64,000 nt of DNA from Chthoniobacterales bacterium. Lineage in GTDB: Bacteria; Verrucomicrobiota; Verrucomicrobiia; Chthoniobacterales; UBA10450. The stretch is taken from positions 16,214 through 80,213 of the forward strand of contig QHBM01000156.1 of NCBI GenBank assembly GCA_003244145.1, read 5' to 3'. The notes below the pieces were generated by a model that was not told where the DNA came from, made no database searches, and saw only the letters and a list, made by a program, of their open reading frames with translations. Position 1 is the first letter of the stretch. Every line of letters starts with the position of its first letter. A program made the position numbers and the translations under genes. This document shows, piece by piece, positions 33,341 through 42,823 of the stretch.

Positions 33341-33835
33341 ATGCGCAGGATCACCGCCGCGGCGGCTGTCATGGCGATTGCCTGCACGCTGACAAATCTT
33401 CGAGGCGCGGAACAAAAACGGATCGATGTGTCGGCCGTTATCACCAGAGCGGACGCCGAAGCCGCACTCGGCGAACCGGTCAAGGAACCGCAGCCGCGCA
33501 ATGGCGAGGGAGCGGATGGCTATTACTCGCGCTGCAATTATTACAGCCAGAATCCAGGCAAGTCGCTGGTTCTGCGCGTGCGCCAGGCCGCGGCGGGCCA
33601 GCTCGAGCCGAAACAGCAACTCGACGCCTTGAGCGCGGGGAACCCGAGGATCAAACCGCTCTCCGGTTTTGGGGACAAGGCCAGTCTGCTGAGCGGGGGC
33701 GGTTCGCGCGAGTTCATGCTTTACGTCGTGAAAGGCAACGCCTTCATCACCGTCGGGATCGGCGGGATCGATGACGAAAAAGCAGCGCTCGAGAAAACAA
33801 AAACGCTCGCGCGAAAGATTCTGAAACAACTCTAA
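33341..33835 (+). CDS. secreted protein of unknown function
   Basis: 164 residues. A signal peptide (MRRITAAAAVMAIACTLTNLRGA) precedes a domain with ITRADAEAALGEPV, a pattern shared with secreted or lipoprotein families carrying an N-terminal A-AALG-P motif. It continues with YYSRCNYYS, LVLRVR and FMLYVVKGNAFITVGI. It lies 5 bp after fumC and may be cotranscribed. The function is unassigned. Confidence 0.7.
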   Translation: MRRITAAAAVMAIACTLTNLRGAEQKRIDVSAVITRADAEAALGEPVKEPQPRNGEGADGYYSRCNYYSQNPGKSLVLRVRQAAAGQLEPKQQLDALSAGNPRIKPLSGFGDKASLLSGGGSREFMLYVVKGNAFITVGIGGIDDEKAALEKTKTLARKILKQL

Positions 33836-33856
33836 ACCGCGCTCTCTCTTTCTCTC

Positions 33857-34231
33857 ATGGTCGCAAACGTCAATGGTCCACAATTCTCCGGCGGCGCGAA
33901 CATCGCCATCAAATGCCCGAGCCACACTTACGAACAGACGCTCGCTTTTTATCGCGACACTCTCGGGCTGCCGGTGATCGAGGAAGAGGCGGATGGCTGC
34001 ATTTTTCAATTCGGTCCGAATCGGCTCTGGCTCGATCGCGTGCCGAATCTGAGCCATCCCGATATCTGGCTCGAGCTGGAAACGAACGACACCGAAGCCG
34101 CCGCCTCCTACTTGAAGATCAACGGCGTCCCGCGCCGGGACGAAGTGGAACAATTGCGCGAAGACTTCGACGGCTTCTGGATTTCCGATCCGGCCGGAGT
34201 GATCCATCTCGTCGTCGGCGACGAAGAATAG
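33857..34231 (+). CDS. VOC-family (glyoxalase-like) protein
   Basis: 124 residues. A beta-alpha-beta-beta-beta module of the vicinal-oxygen-chelate fold: IKCPSHTYEQTLAFYRDTLGLPVIEEE, then GCIFQFGPNRLWLDR and DGFWISDPAGVIHLVV. VOC proteins include dioxygenases, isomerases and antibiotic-binding proteins, and the metal ligands here are not clear enough to choose. It converges with the next minus-strand gene across 3 bp. Confidence 0.8.
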   Translation: MVANVNGPQFSGGANIAIKCPSHTYEQTLAFYRDTLGLPVIEEEADGCIFQFGPNRLWLDRVPNLSHPDIWLELETNDTEAAASYLKINGVPRRDEVEQLREDFDGFWISDPAGVIHLVVGDEE

Positions 34232-34234
34232 AGA

Positions 34235-35113
34235 TCAGTATTCTTCTGATCTCGGCGACAAACTCGGCTTCGGATTTTTCAGCGCGAGCCCGCGCGGCGT
34301 GCGCGGCTCGAACTTATCGGCGATGAGCCAATGCCGTTGCCGGACCGCGTAGAACGGAAATGAGACGACCGTTCTTGCCGTCGCTTTGCAGCCGCGAAGA
34401 AACCGTGGACTGCTCCGAGCCGGCTCCAGATCATAAGTAAACTGGAAGACGGTCACCCGGGCGATGATCCAGAAAAGTTGGCAGGGAGATTGGAGCGCCG
34501 CCTCGGCTTTCAGAATGGAGAAATCGTTTCGGCTCACCCACATTCGCCCGGCGAGCAGGCCAAAGAAGCGCTCTTCGCGCGACTTCGTGTTTTGCCGCGG
34601 CTTGGGTTCGAAGGCCAGCACGTAGGCGCTCTCACCGGCCGCGCTTTCATCCGGCAGCCGTTTCCAATTGTAGCGATCGCGCAGGGTGTATTTCCGGACC
34701 GCTTCCACGGCGGATTCGGCCTGGTTTTTTTCTTTCGACTCTTCGGTGGCTTTCGATTTTTGCGCCGGTGCAGCGGCCGCCGCGCCCTCGCTGCTTTCTC
34801 CCGCTTTGAAAAACGAAAGCTTACCCTCCATTCGTTCGGCGGTGTACTCCAAAGGCCTCGGATCTCCGGGGCGCACGATCGATTGCCAGGTCCCGCGCGC
34901 CAAGACTTTGCCGCTGCCGTCGAATTGGTGCGTGGTGAGGGTTTGATGGTATTGCCATTCGCGCAGCGCGAGGCGCTGGTTTTCGAACGCGGCCAGGGCG
35001 CGGTCGAAAATCTCGAGCGCCGTCAGTTCCTTTTCCTGCGCGGCTGCTCGGGGCGGAGCCAGCAACGCGAGCAACGCGACAGAGAAACCAATCGTCCACG
35101 GAAATCGGCGCAT
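34235..35113 (-). CDS. secreted protein, LolA/outer-membrane lipoprotein-sorting-like
   Basis: 292 residues. A signal peptide (cleavage after AAA-Q) is followed by a helical start (LTALEIFDRALAAFENQRLALREWQYHQTLTTHQFDG) and an Ala/Glu/Lys-rich insert (about 105-135). A beta-rich half follows (YVLAFEPKPRQNT, GRMWVSRNDFSILKAEAAL, FPFYAVRQRHWLIADKF) in the order seen in LolA-like beta-barrel lipid-binding folds. The assignment is by pattern only. It lies 18 bp after the DUF2891 gene end on the same strand. Confidence 0.55.
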   Translation of the reverse strand: MRRFPWTIGFSVALLALLAPPRAAAQEKELTALEIFDRALAAFENQRLALREWQYHQTLTTHQFDGSGKVLARGTWQSIVRPGDPRPLEYTAERMEGKLSFFKAGESSEGAAAAAPAQKSKATEESKEKNQAESAVEAVRKYTLRDRYNWKRLPDESAAGESAYVLAFEPKPRQNTKSREERFFGLLAGRMWVSRNDFSILKAEAALQSPCQLFWIIARVTVFQFTYDLEPARSSPRFLRGCKATARTVVSFPFYAVRQRHWLIADKFEPRTPRGLALKNPKPSLSPRSEEY

Positions 35114-35131
35114 CGGGTGGGTGGAGAATGT

Positions 35132-36235
35132 TTACTTCGAGTTGCCGGGCGAAAGGCCGCGCTGCGTGACAAGGTAAACGGCAAAACTTCCCAGCCAATG
35201 TCCGCCTTCATAGTGCGCGCCGGTTACCGCCGCCAAACCAGCCCGGCGGTGCGCTGCCGTGGTCGCCGCGAGCGCGGGCCGACGTGGATCGTCAGCGGTT
35301 AATCCGGAGATGATGCCTTCCAGCATCCAGGCGCGGCTCAGGTTTAAGCCATCGAGATGTGCGAGCTTCGGATCGCTCGGATCGGGCGAGACCGTGACCG
35401 GCAGCCAATCGGTCTTGGTTTCGGTCGGGATCCGCGGGAGGAATTCGCGCAGCCATTTTGCGAACTCATTCGGCAGAAGCACGCGGCGCATCGCGTCCGC
35501 TTCACCGAGACAGGGCGAAAGAAAATCCTCGCCGGACGGCTCGTAGCTCATCGCACAATCCTTATCCGCGAGATAGAACGCGCGCGCCTTTGCAGTCAGC
35601 AATTTGGTGAAGTCTTCATTCTTGGTGGCTCGCGCGTAGTCGAGCATCAGGCCGAGTGCGAACGCAGTCTGGTTATGCTCGCCGATGCGGACCGGATGCG
35701 AGAGCTTCGGCAGCCAGATCTTGAGTCGCTCAAGGATCGCCTCTTCGAGCGGACGCAAGTTTGCCACCATCTCGCGCGCCTGCGGATCGTCCCATTCGCG
35801 CAGCTCCACGATCAACTGAAGCAGCCAGGCCATTCCGTAGGGCCGTTCGAAACTGGCCCGGCCATCGCCGCGCAGATAAGCCGCTTCCTGTTTCAAATTG
35901 TCGGCCGTAAGACTTTTTCGCAGCGCCTCGCGAGCCGGTTTCGCAAACGGCGCTTCCGGGAAAGTTTTCGCCAGGCGCACGAGCAGCCAATGCCCGTGCA
36001 CGGACGAATGCCAGTCGTAGCAGCCGTAGAAAGCGGGCGTCAATTTTCTCGGCGGCGCGACGTCGGCATCGCTGTTTAAAGTATGGCTGATCTTGTTCGG
36101 ATATTCCTTGCCCACGCAGGCCAGAGCGAGGTTCGCGAAACGTTCCGCGGCCGCGGCGTCGAACTTAGGCGCACCCTCCTCCGCGAGAACACTCATCGGC
36201 AGAAGGAGCAGAATAACGCGGACCAGAATCTTCAT
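35132..36235 (-). CDS. DUF2891 family protein, secreted
   Basis: 367 residues. A signal peptide (MKILVRVILLLLPMSVLA) precedes an (alpha/alpha) helical domain with DUF2891 signatures YGCYDWHSSVHGHWLL, FERPYGMAWLLQL, GEHNQTAFALGLMLDYAR and DFLSPCLGEADAMRRVL, plus YEGGHWLGSFAVYL near the end. The fold resembles glycosidase toroids and the conserved His/Trp/Asp residues suggest a hydrolase, but the activity is unknown. ATG 36235 starts the signal peptide; the longer frame upstream runs under the cupin gene on the other strand. Confidence 0.85.
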   Translation of the reverse strand: MKILVRVILLLLPMSVLAEEGAPKFDAAAAERFANLALACVGKEYPNKISHTLNSDADVAPPRKLTPAFYGCYDWHSSVHGHWLLVRLAKTFPEAPFAKPAREALRKSLTADNLKQEAAYLRGDGRASFERPYGMAWLLQLIVELREWDDPQAREMVANLRPLEEAILERLKIWLPKLSHPVRIGEHNQTAFALGLMLDYARATKNEDFTKLLTAKARAFYLADKDCAMSYEPSGEDFLSPCLGEADAMRRVLLPNEFAKWLREFLPRIPTETKTDWLPVTVSPDPSDPKLAHLDGLNLSRAWMLEGIISGLTADDPRRPALAATTAAHRRAGLAAVTGAHYEGGHWLGSFAVYLVTQRGLSPGNSK

Positions 36236-36350
36236 TGTGACCGCGAATGTAGCCCAAACACGCCGCTCTGCGATACCGGGCCCAAACAAGAACTGCTTGA
36301 CGCCGCCGGATGCGTCTGGCGATTCTCGAAACCAGAAAGTCCTAAACAAT

Positions 36351-36872
36351 ATGAAACAACTCACTTCTTTCGTGTTATTCGGCGCCGCCCTGGCGCTTGG
36401 TTCGCTTGCATTCGCCGCAGAAGAAAAAACAAAAACGAAAGAGCCGGAGAAATCGACCAGCGTCGCCACGGCCGGACATGTGATGTTGAATCCGGCAGAC
36501 CTGAAATGGGCGGACGCTCCTCCCTCGCTTCCAGCCGGCGCCAAGATGGCGGTCCTGGAAGGTGATCCCGGGAAAGCGGGACCGTTTACGGTGCGGCTCC
36601 AAACACCGGCCGGATACAAAATCCCGCCGCACACCCACCCGACCGCGGAAGCAGTGACGGTCATCTCGGGAACTTTTCATCTCGGGCACGGTCCCAAGTT
36701 CGATGAAGCCAACCTCACGGAGATGAAGGCCGGCGGCTTCGCGGTGATGCCCGCGGGCATGCAGCATTTCGTCTCGAGCAAGGGCGAATGCATCGTCCAG
36801 GTTCACGCCATGGGTCCATTCGAGATCAATTACGTAAATCCGGCGGACGATCCGCGGCAGACGAAAAAGTAA
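36351..36872 (+). CDS. secreted cupin-domain protein
   Basis: 173 residues. A signal peptide (MKQLTSFVLFGAALALGSLAFAA) precedes a single cupin barrel. Motif 1 has PPHTHPTAEAVTVISG (His ligands and Glu) and motif 2 has VMPAGMQHFVSSKGE. It is probably a periplasmic metal-binding cupin; the substrate is unknown. It lies 58 bp upstream of the hexaheme cytochrome gene and may be transcribed with it. Confidence 0.82.
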   Translation: MKQLTSFVLFGAALALGSLAFAAEEKTKTKEPEKSTSVATAGHVMLNPADLKWADAPPSLPAGAKMAVLEGDPGKAGPFTVRLQTPAGYKIPPHTHPTAEAVTVISGTFHLGHGPKFDEANLTEMKAGGFAVMPAGMQHFVSSKGECIVQVHAMGPFEINYVNPADDPRQTKK

Positions 36873-36930
36873 GAGCTTTGCCGTTGGATCGAAAAGGATC
36901 CGCGGCGAATACAGAAAGTCCCCCTGATAG

Positions 36931-39822
36931 ATGCTCGCACAATCAAGGCGCTGGTTACTGGCGATCGCGGTGAGCGGCGTCGTAGCAGTGTGCTTCCTTC
37001 TTTTCTCCAGGGTGATATGTTCAGGACCCGAGAAGGTCGCAAGTAAGAACTCAAATCTGCCGCTGCCTAGCACGTTCCTTCCGGACCGGCTGCCGGAATT
37101 CCAAAAGATCCTGACCGGTTTTCTTCAGCACGGCGATTACCAGCTCCTCGGTTGGAGCGAAGACAAAGGCCTGCGCGATACCGGTCCTTTCATCAACAGG
37201 ATTTCCTACGGCGTGCATCCGACAGTGAAGATTTATTACTCGCCGGAAATCATGACCTGGCTCATCGAAGGCCGGACCGGGACGATCCCCGATGGCGCCA
37301 TGATCATCAAAGAGCAGTATTCCGCGCCGGCCGCTCAATATCAGCTCCAGGCGCCGCCGCCGGTGACGGACTGGACGGTCATGATCAAGGATTCCAAAGG
37401 CTCGAAGGACGGTTGGTATTGGGCCGAGATCTGGAAGGACCAGACGATCGATGACAATAGTAAGCCTCCCTACTCCGTCCCTAACTCCGGTTTCGGATTG
37501 TATTGCGCCAGGTGTCACACCTCCGCGGAGAAAGAGTTTACCTTTGCTTCTCTAAGTAACATCAAAGGTCACCCCGGCCAGCCCTTGACTTATTTCGTGG
37601 ACCTTTCCTGGGCAACGCCGCCTTCGCCAACGCCGGCAGCACCCTCAACGACAGTAAACCAGGGGAAGCCACCGCCTGAAGGCGCGACGACTCCTTCCGA
37701 AATTCATCAGGGAAAACAATCCATGAGTCATCACGACGACATGGCACTAATGCCACCGGCAAAAGAAGCGACCGGGCCCCACATCTCGTCGAGTCTCAAC
37801 CCAGCTTTCGTGAAGTTCTATAACTCAATTTCTCCGGTGCCGTTGAATGAGGTGAAGAAGATCCCGCCAGAGACCTACGATCACATCGTCGCGGACCACA
37901 AAGGTCCACAGCAGTTCCTTACTTCGGATTCATGCATGGGTTGTCACGGAGCGCTGGCCAAGGTCAACACCATGGTCTACACGGGCCCAACTCAGGCCGA
38001 CGGCAAGACGCCTTTGATGAATGTCTCGCCCTTTGGCGAGTGGCGCTGGTCGCCCATGGGCTTGGCGGGGCGCGACCCGATCTTCTATTCCCAACTCGAC
38101 AGTGAGCTGGCTTACCTGAAGACCTTCAAGAATAAGGCCGAGGGAGAGAAACTGGCCCGCGAAGTAGTTAATACCTGCTTCCGCTGTCATGGAGTGATGG
38201 GCAAACGCCAGTTCGACTTGGACCATGGCGGAGAGGCGGACTTCGATCGCGAAGTGGTTTACCAAACGCAGATGAAAGACCCGAACTTCAAGTATGGGGC
38301 TCTCGCGCGTGACGGAGTAAGCTGCATGGCTTGCCATCACATTGTGGAGGACAAGACTCCGCCGGGCGTGCCGCCCTTAAAATACTTTCTCGAGCATTCG
38401 ATCACGGGCCAGTTTCACACCGGCAAGGCCGACGAGTTAGCCGGACCCTTCGAAAACAAGCTCATCGTAACCGATCCGATGAACAATGCGCTTGGGATCA
38501 AACCGAAGCACGATCGCTTTATCAAGACCTCGCGGATGTGCGCAAGTTGTCATTCGATCAACTTGCCGGTTGTCGACCAGAAGCCAATGGGCCACAACCT
38601 GGAGCAACTGACTTATCTGGAGTGGCTCAATAGCAGCTACCAGGATGAGTTCGGCCAGAACCCCAAGGCGCAAACGTGCCAGGATTGTCACATGCGTTCG
38701 AGCTACAGTAACTCTACCGGCACAATTAACGTGCCGCTCATTAAGCAACCGATAGCCACAATCGAGGACGACCAGTATCCCGCGGCGGAACATCGCCTGC
38801 CCGCAGACAAGATTCAGGTGCGGTTCCGGGACAAGGGATTCGTGCGGCATCAGTTGCAGGGTCTGAATGTGCCGCTGCTCGAAATGTTTTCCCAGTTCAT
38901 GACCGACTTCAAGCCGAACCCAGACAAGAGCCTTCCCTTTAACGAGGTGCTCGGCGTCCGGCAGAATGACTACATGCTGGAGGTGAACGCGGACCTTCCG
39001 AACGCGATCGATGCCTTCGTCGAGCAAGCTCAGAGTACTACGGCCTCAGTCACAGTTACTTCGGTCTCGGTCAGTAAGGAGAAGCTGGTGGCGAATGTAA
39101 CCGTGACCAATAAGACCGGACATCGCTTTCCCAGTGGCGTGGGGTTCCGCCGCGCCTTCATCGAGTTTCAGGTCGTCGATAAAGGCACCAACGAAACGGT
39201 GTGGGCTTCCGGCCGCACGAATGAGCTCGGGATTATCGTCGATGAAAAGAACCAGCCGCTGCCGTCTGAATTTTTCGAGCCTTACCAGGACGAGTCGGCC
39301 AAACCCAGTCAGCATTACCAGCCTCATTATTACGACCAGCCGGGGCATACCATCACGCGCCAGGATCAGGTCCAGATTTTTGAGGAATTAATGCAGGATG
39401 CCGATGGGAAATTCACCACCAGCTTTATCCGGCGCGATACGCCGGTGAAAGATAACCGGCTTCTGCCGCTGGGCTGGTCCGCGAAAGGACCCGATCCTTC
39501 GCTCTCCGGCGCCTTTCTGCATGCGACCTATCCGGAAGCCGTGGGCGACGACACTCATTACCAGGATGGCAGCGGGACAAGCACGGTGACCTATGAAGTG
39601 CCGCTGAATGGATTGAACCCGGAGTCCCTGACCTTGAGTGCCACGATCTACTACCAAAGCATCCCGCCTTACTACTTGAAGATGCGTTTTGACGAGGCAC
39701 CTGATTATCCGGCCACGAAACGTCTTTACTATTTGACCTCCAACCTGAAGACACCGGGCACGCCGATGGAAAACTGGAAATTCAAAATCGTTTCCAGCAA
39801 CACGCCGGTTTCAACTCGTTAG
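36931..39822 (+). CDS. hexaheme cytochrome c with N-terminal P460-like domain
   Basis: 963 residues with an N-terminal signal anchor (about 8-30). The first third looks like a cytochrome P460-type fold (GPFINRISYGVHPTVKIYY, then GTIPDGAMIIKEQY). It includes the first haem site CARCH (192-196) and a Pro-rich linker near 230-265. Five more CxxCH sites follow: CMGCH (335), CFRCH (416), CMACH (465), CASCH (537) and CQDCH (583). The C-terminal third is beta-rich without haem sites. It is a periplasmic electron-transfer or oxidoreductase protein whose substrate is unknown. Haem attachment could use the CcsA at 22375. Confidence 0.87.
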   Translation: MLAQSRRWLLAIAVSGVVAVCFLLFSRVICSGPEKVASKNSNLPLPSTFLPDRLPEFQKILTGFLQHGDYQLLGWSEDKGLRDTGPFINRISYGVHPTVKIYYSPEIMTWLIEGRTGTIPDGAMIIKEQYSAPAAQYQLQAPPPVTDWTVMIKDSKGSKDGWYWAEIWKDQTIDDNSKPPYSVPNSGFGLYCARCHTSAEKEFTFASLSNIKGHPGQPLTYFVDLSWATPPSPTPAAPSTTVNQGKPPPEGATTPSEIHQGKQSMSHHDDMALMPPAKEATGPHISSSLNPAFVKFYNSISPVPLNEVKKIPPETYDHIVADHKGPQQFLTSDSCMGCHGALAKVNTMVYTGPTQADGKTPLMNVSPFGEWRWSPMGLAGRDPIFYSQLDSELAYLKTFKNKAEGEKLAREVVNTCFRCHGVMGKRQFDLDHGGEADFDREVVYQTQMKDPNFKYGALARDGVSCMACHHIVEDKTPPGVPPLKYFLEHSITGQFHTGKADELAGPFENKLIVTDPMNNALGIKPKHDRFIKTSRMCASCHSINLPVVDQKPMGHNLEQLTYLEWLNSSYQDEFGQNPKAQTCQDCHMRSSYSNSTGTINVPLIKQPIATIEDDQYPAAEHRLPADKIQVRFRDKGFVRHQLQGLNVPLLEMFSQFMTDFKPNPDKSLPFNEVLGVRQNDYMLEVNADLPNAIDAFVEQAQSTTASVTVTSVSVSKEKLVANVTVTNKTGHRFPSGVGFRRAFIEFQVVDKGTNETVWASGRTNELGIIVDEKNQPLPSEFFEPYQDESAKPSQHYQPHYYDQPGHTITRQDQVQIFEELMQDADGKFTTSFIRRDTPVKDNRLLPLGWSAKGPDPSLSGAFLHATYPEAVGDDTHYQDGSGTSTVTYEVPLNGLNPESLTLSATIYYQSIPPYYLKMRFDEAPDYPATKRLYYLTSNLKTPGTPMENWKFKIVSSNTPVSTR

Positions 39823-39853
39823 GGGCGTGCGATCGACTGGCTGGAGAAGAGCA

Positions 39854-42403
39854 CTATTCGGTGCGAAGCGCGGCCATCGGACTGATCCGCGTGGCGCGCC
39901 GCGCGGGCAGCCAGGTCGCGAGTAACGCCGCGGCCGCGAGCACTACCGGCGCGATCGTGAACGCGAGCGGATCGAGCGCGCCGATGTCATAGAGCATTCC
40001 GCTGATGAGTTTGCCGGTGGCCGCTGCCAGCAGCAATCCGAGCACAAGCCCGCATGCCAGCATGATCGAGCCTTCGCGCAGGAACATTTTCAAAACGGCG
40101 CTGCGCTGCGCGCCCAGCGCCATCCGGATTCCAATTTCTCTAGTGCGACGCGCGACCGAGTAGGCCTTCACCCCATACACGCCCACTGTCGCCAGCGCCA
40201 AAGCCAGACCACCAAAGACGCTGAACAACGCCGCGCCCGCGCGCACGATCCAGAGTTCGAAATTGCTATCGAGATGTTGCGTGAAAGTTTTCAGACTCAA
40301 GATCGGAACGGCCGCATCGACCTCGCGCGTGGTGCGCCGAATAAGATCTATGGTCGCACCGGTATCGCGGCCGGCGCCCGGCGCGAATTTGAGATGAAAG
40401 AAAACGTTGCTCTGAAAACCGCCGGCGAAGGGGAGGTAAAGCGTGCCGCCCGGATCTTTCTCAAACAAACTCTCGTGCGTGTAAGGCACAATGCCGACGA
40501 TCTCGATCTGCGCTCTCGTCTCGGCGCCCTCTTTCGCATGCGACGCGTCCTTTTCCGCAAATTGAATCCGCTGGCCGAGTGCATCGCCATCGGGCCACAA
40601 CTTCTTCGCCAGCACTTCATCGATGATGGCGACCGTCGGCGACGTTTGATGCATCGCTTCCGCTGCGTTGAAGGCGCGACCGCGCAACAACGGCAGTCCC
40701 ACCGTTTTGAAATAATCCGCACCCACGCTGTTCAAGCGCGCATCGAAGGTCCGACCTTCCGCCGCATTGGCCGGCTTCGCATCCGGCGCCGGATTGGCTC
40801 CGCCTCGTTGCACCTTTTTGTCGAGCGACATCAGCCCAAACGGGACGGAGGAAGAGATGCTGGTGCTTTCGACGCCGGGCAAGGCCGCGAAGCGCTCCTC
40901 CATGGTGCGATACAGATTCAGCGCGCGCGTCTGATCGTAAGTCGCGAGACTTGCGTCAGTTTCCAAAAGGTAATTCGACTTCGTCTGCAAGCCGGTCTCG
41001 ACCGAAGCTGCTTTGCCCGCGCCGCGAATGAAGAGCGCGGCCGCCGTTAGCAGCGCAAGCGAAAAGGCGATCTGCACCACCACCAGCGGATTGCGCGGCA
41101 GAAATTTCCAGCGCCTGAGGACTGCATCTTCCCCCGCGTGTTCCTTCAAGTCGCCAATGACCGCGGACTTCGACAACTTCAGCGCCGGCCCGAGCGCAAA
41201 GGCCAGCGTCCCGAGAAGACAAAATGTAAACGTCGCCACCAGCACCGGCGCGCTCAGTCCAGTCGACCAGACCATATCGATCGGCAGCGCTTTACCTAAC
41301 GACGCCACCAGAAAATCGGACGACCAAAGACCCAGCAGCATCCCGCAAAATCCGCCGGTCACGGCCAGGACAAGACCTTCGATGAGCAACTGGCGCACGA
41401 TCCGCCAGCGACTCGCGCCCAGCGCCAGCCGGATCGCAATTTCTTTTCGCCGCGCCGTGCCGCGCGCGAGCAACATGTTGGCCAGGTTCAGGCAGGCGAC
41501 CAGCAGCACCACGCCGGACATTCCGAAGAGAAGAGGTGCCACGCGTTTGATGTTATTACCGCTGGTGGGACTCGTGCTCAGGGAAAAACGAGAGAGCTGT
41601 TCGATCATGAACGTCTGGTCCTTCTGCTCGACCAGGTAGGCTTGCTCGAGACTCGCGGCTAAAGTCTTCAATGACGAGGTCGCCGCGGCGGCTGTCGTAC
41701 CCGGTTTCAACCGGCCGACGATCATGAACTGTCTGCCACCGCGATTATCGAGCTTGTCCTTGGCGCCCGTCTCGAAATCGTTCGCGACCTGATCGTAAAC
41801 CCCGAGCGGCAACCAAATCTCCGGCGCGAAGATTTGCGTCGTGCCCGTGAACCCTTTCGGCAAAATTCCGATCACGGTAAAAGGGCGGCTGTCGATCGTG
41901 ATGATCGAGCCCAGCATCGCGGGGTTGAGCCCTTCCTTCTTCCAATAGTTGTAACTCACGATCGCCACCGCCGCGTCGCGGCCGGGTGTTTCCTCTTCCG
42001 CCGTGAATGCCCGGCCCTGCACTGGCATCACGCCCATGACTGCGAAGTAATTTGAGCTCACCACGTCGGTAAACGCGCGACGCGTGTTGCCTTTATCGCC
42101 CACGCCGACCATAGCAAGGTTGTGCGCCATTACTCCGGAGAAGACGCTGTTCTGCTCGCGGATATCGACATAGGTCGGGTAGGAAAACCCGCGAAACGTC
42201 TTCGGGTTTTTCTTGTCCTGGGAAAAGACCTGCACCACCTCGCTCGCGTTTGCGTAGTGCGGCGGCTGGAACAGCATCGTATTCACGAGGCTGAAGATGG
42301 CCGTGTTCGCCCCAATCCCGAGCGCAAGCACAGTGACCGCCGCCGCCGTGAAAGCCCGCGCCTTCAGTAACTGCCGAAATGCAAATCTGAAGTCGTGGAG
42401 CAT
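39854..42403 (-). CDS. ADOP-type FtsX/MacB permease without ATPase domain
   Basis: 849 residues. One N-terminal helix (residues 15-40, ARAFTAAAVTVLALGIGANTAIFS) precedes a MacB-type periplasmic domain (about 45-270). A first FtsX three-helix unit (about 300-430), a second periplasmic domain and a final FtsX unit ending PARRATRISPMAALRTE follow. This duplicated architecture is that of the ADOP (acidobacterial duplicated orphan permease) family, which lacks its own ATPase. Transported substrates are unknown. It converges with the cytochrome gene across 31 bp. A second member lies at 44785-47238. Confidence 0.9.
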   Translation of the reverse strand: MLHDFRFAFRQLLKARAFTAAAVTVLALGIGANTAIFSLVNTMLFQPPHYANASEVVQVFSQDKKNPKTFRGFSYPTYVDIREQNSVFSGVMAHNLAMVGVGDKGNTRRAFTDVVSSNYFAVMGVMPVQGRAFTAEEETPGRDAAVAIVSYNYWKKEGLNPAMLGSIITIDSRPFTVIGILPKGFTGTTQIFAPEIWLPLGVYDQVANDFETGAKDKLDNRGGRQFMIVGRLKPGTTAAAATSSLKTLAASLEQAYLVEQKDQTFMIEQLSRFSLSTSPTSGNNIKRVAPLLFGMSGVVLLVACLNLANMLLARGTARRKEIAIRLALGASRWRIVRQLLIEGLVLAVTGGFCGMLLGLWSSDFLVASLGKALPIDMVWSTGLSAPVLVATFTFCLLGTLAFALGPALKLSKSAVIGDLKEHAGEDAVLRRWKFLPRNPLVVVQIAFSLALLTAAALFIRGAGKAASVETGLQTKSNYLLETDASLATYDQTRALNLYRTMEERFAALPGVESTSISSSVPFGLMSLDKKVQRGGANPAPDAKPANAAEGRTFDARLNSVGADYFKTVGLPLLRGRAFNAAEAMHQTSPTVAIIDEVLAKKLWPDGDALGQRIQFAEKDASHAKEGAETRAQIEIVGIVPYTHESLFEKDPGGTLYLPFAGGFQSNVFFHLKFAPGAGRDTGATIDLIRRTTREVDAAVPILSLKTFTQHLDSNFELWIVRAGAALFSVFGGLALALATVGVYGVKAYSVARRTREIGIRMALGAQRSAVLKMFLREGSIMLACGLVLGLLLAAATGKLISGMLYDIGALDPLAFTIAPVVLAAAALLATWLPARRATRISPMAALRTE

Positions 42404-42502
42404 ATCAGTATGATGCCACGAGAGCGGCGTTTGGATTCAAACCGAGGAAGCACTACGGCAAACAATCTTGTAGTCGAGCGCCAAGCAAGTTAATCAGAGC
42501 AG

Positions 42503-42700
42503 ATGCGAAACGCGTATCCGCTCGTCTCCGGGATTGTGTTTGGAATCGTGGCCTTGCTCCAGGTAACAAGAGCCGTCAACCAATGGCCGATCCGGATTCA
42601 GTCGTTCGACGTTCCGGTTTGGGGATCCTGGGTTGCTGCCGTGATCACAGGTGGCCTTTGTCTCTGGGCTTTTCGATCTCGTAATACGCGCCATTCATAA
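42503..42700 (+). CDS. small two-helix membrane protein
   Basis: 65 residues with two hydrophobic helices (YPLVSGIVFGIVALLQVTRAV and VWGSWVAAVITGGLCLWAFRS) separated by NQWPIRIQSFDVP. It resembles a short conserved membrane protein seen in varied bacteria (MRNAYPLVSG...NQWP...VPVW), of unknown function. It is a standalone gene between a permease and a PAS protein. Confidence 0.7.
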   Translation: MRNAYPLVSGIVFGIVALLQVTRAVNQWPIRIQSFDVPVWGSWVAAVITGGLCLWAFRSRNTRHS

Positions 42701-42823
42701 CCGCCTTTCCGCGCCAAACGCGGGCGGTTCGTTTGCTCTAGAAAAGGATCGGTTTCCGCTTTCCGGACCGCCCCGCACAACCGGGCTCGCCAATTCGAGT
42801 CGCCGCCTGTAAAATTTCAGGCG

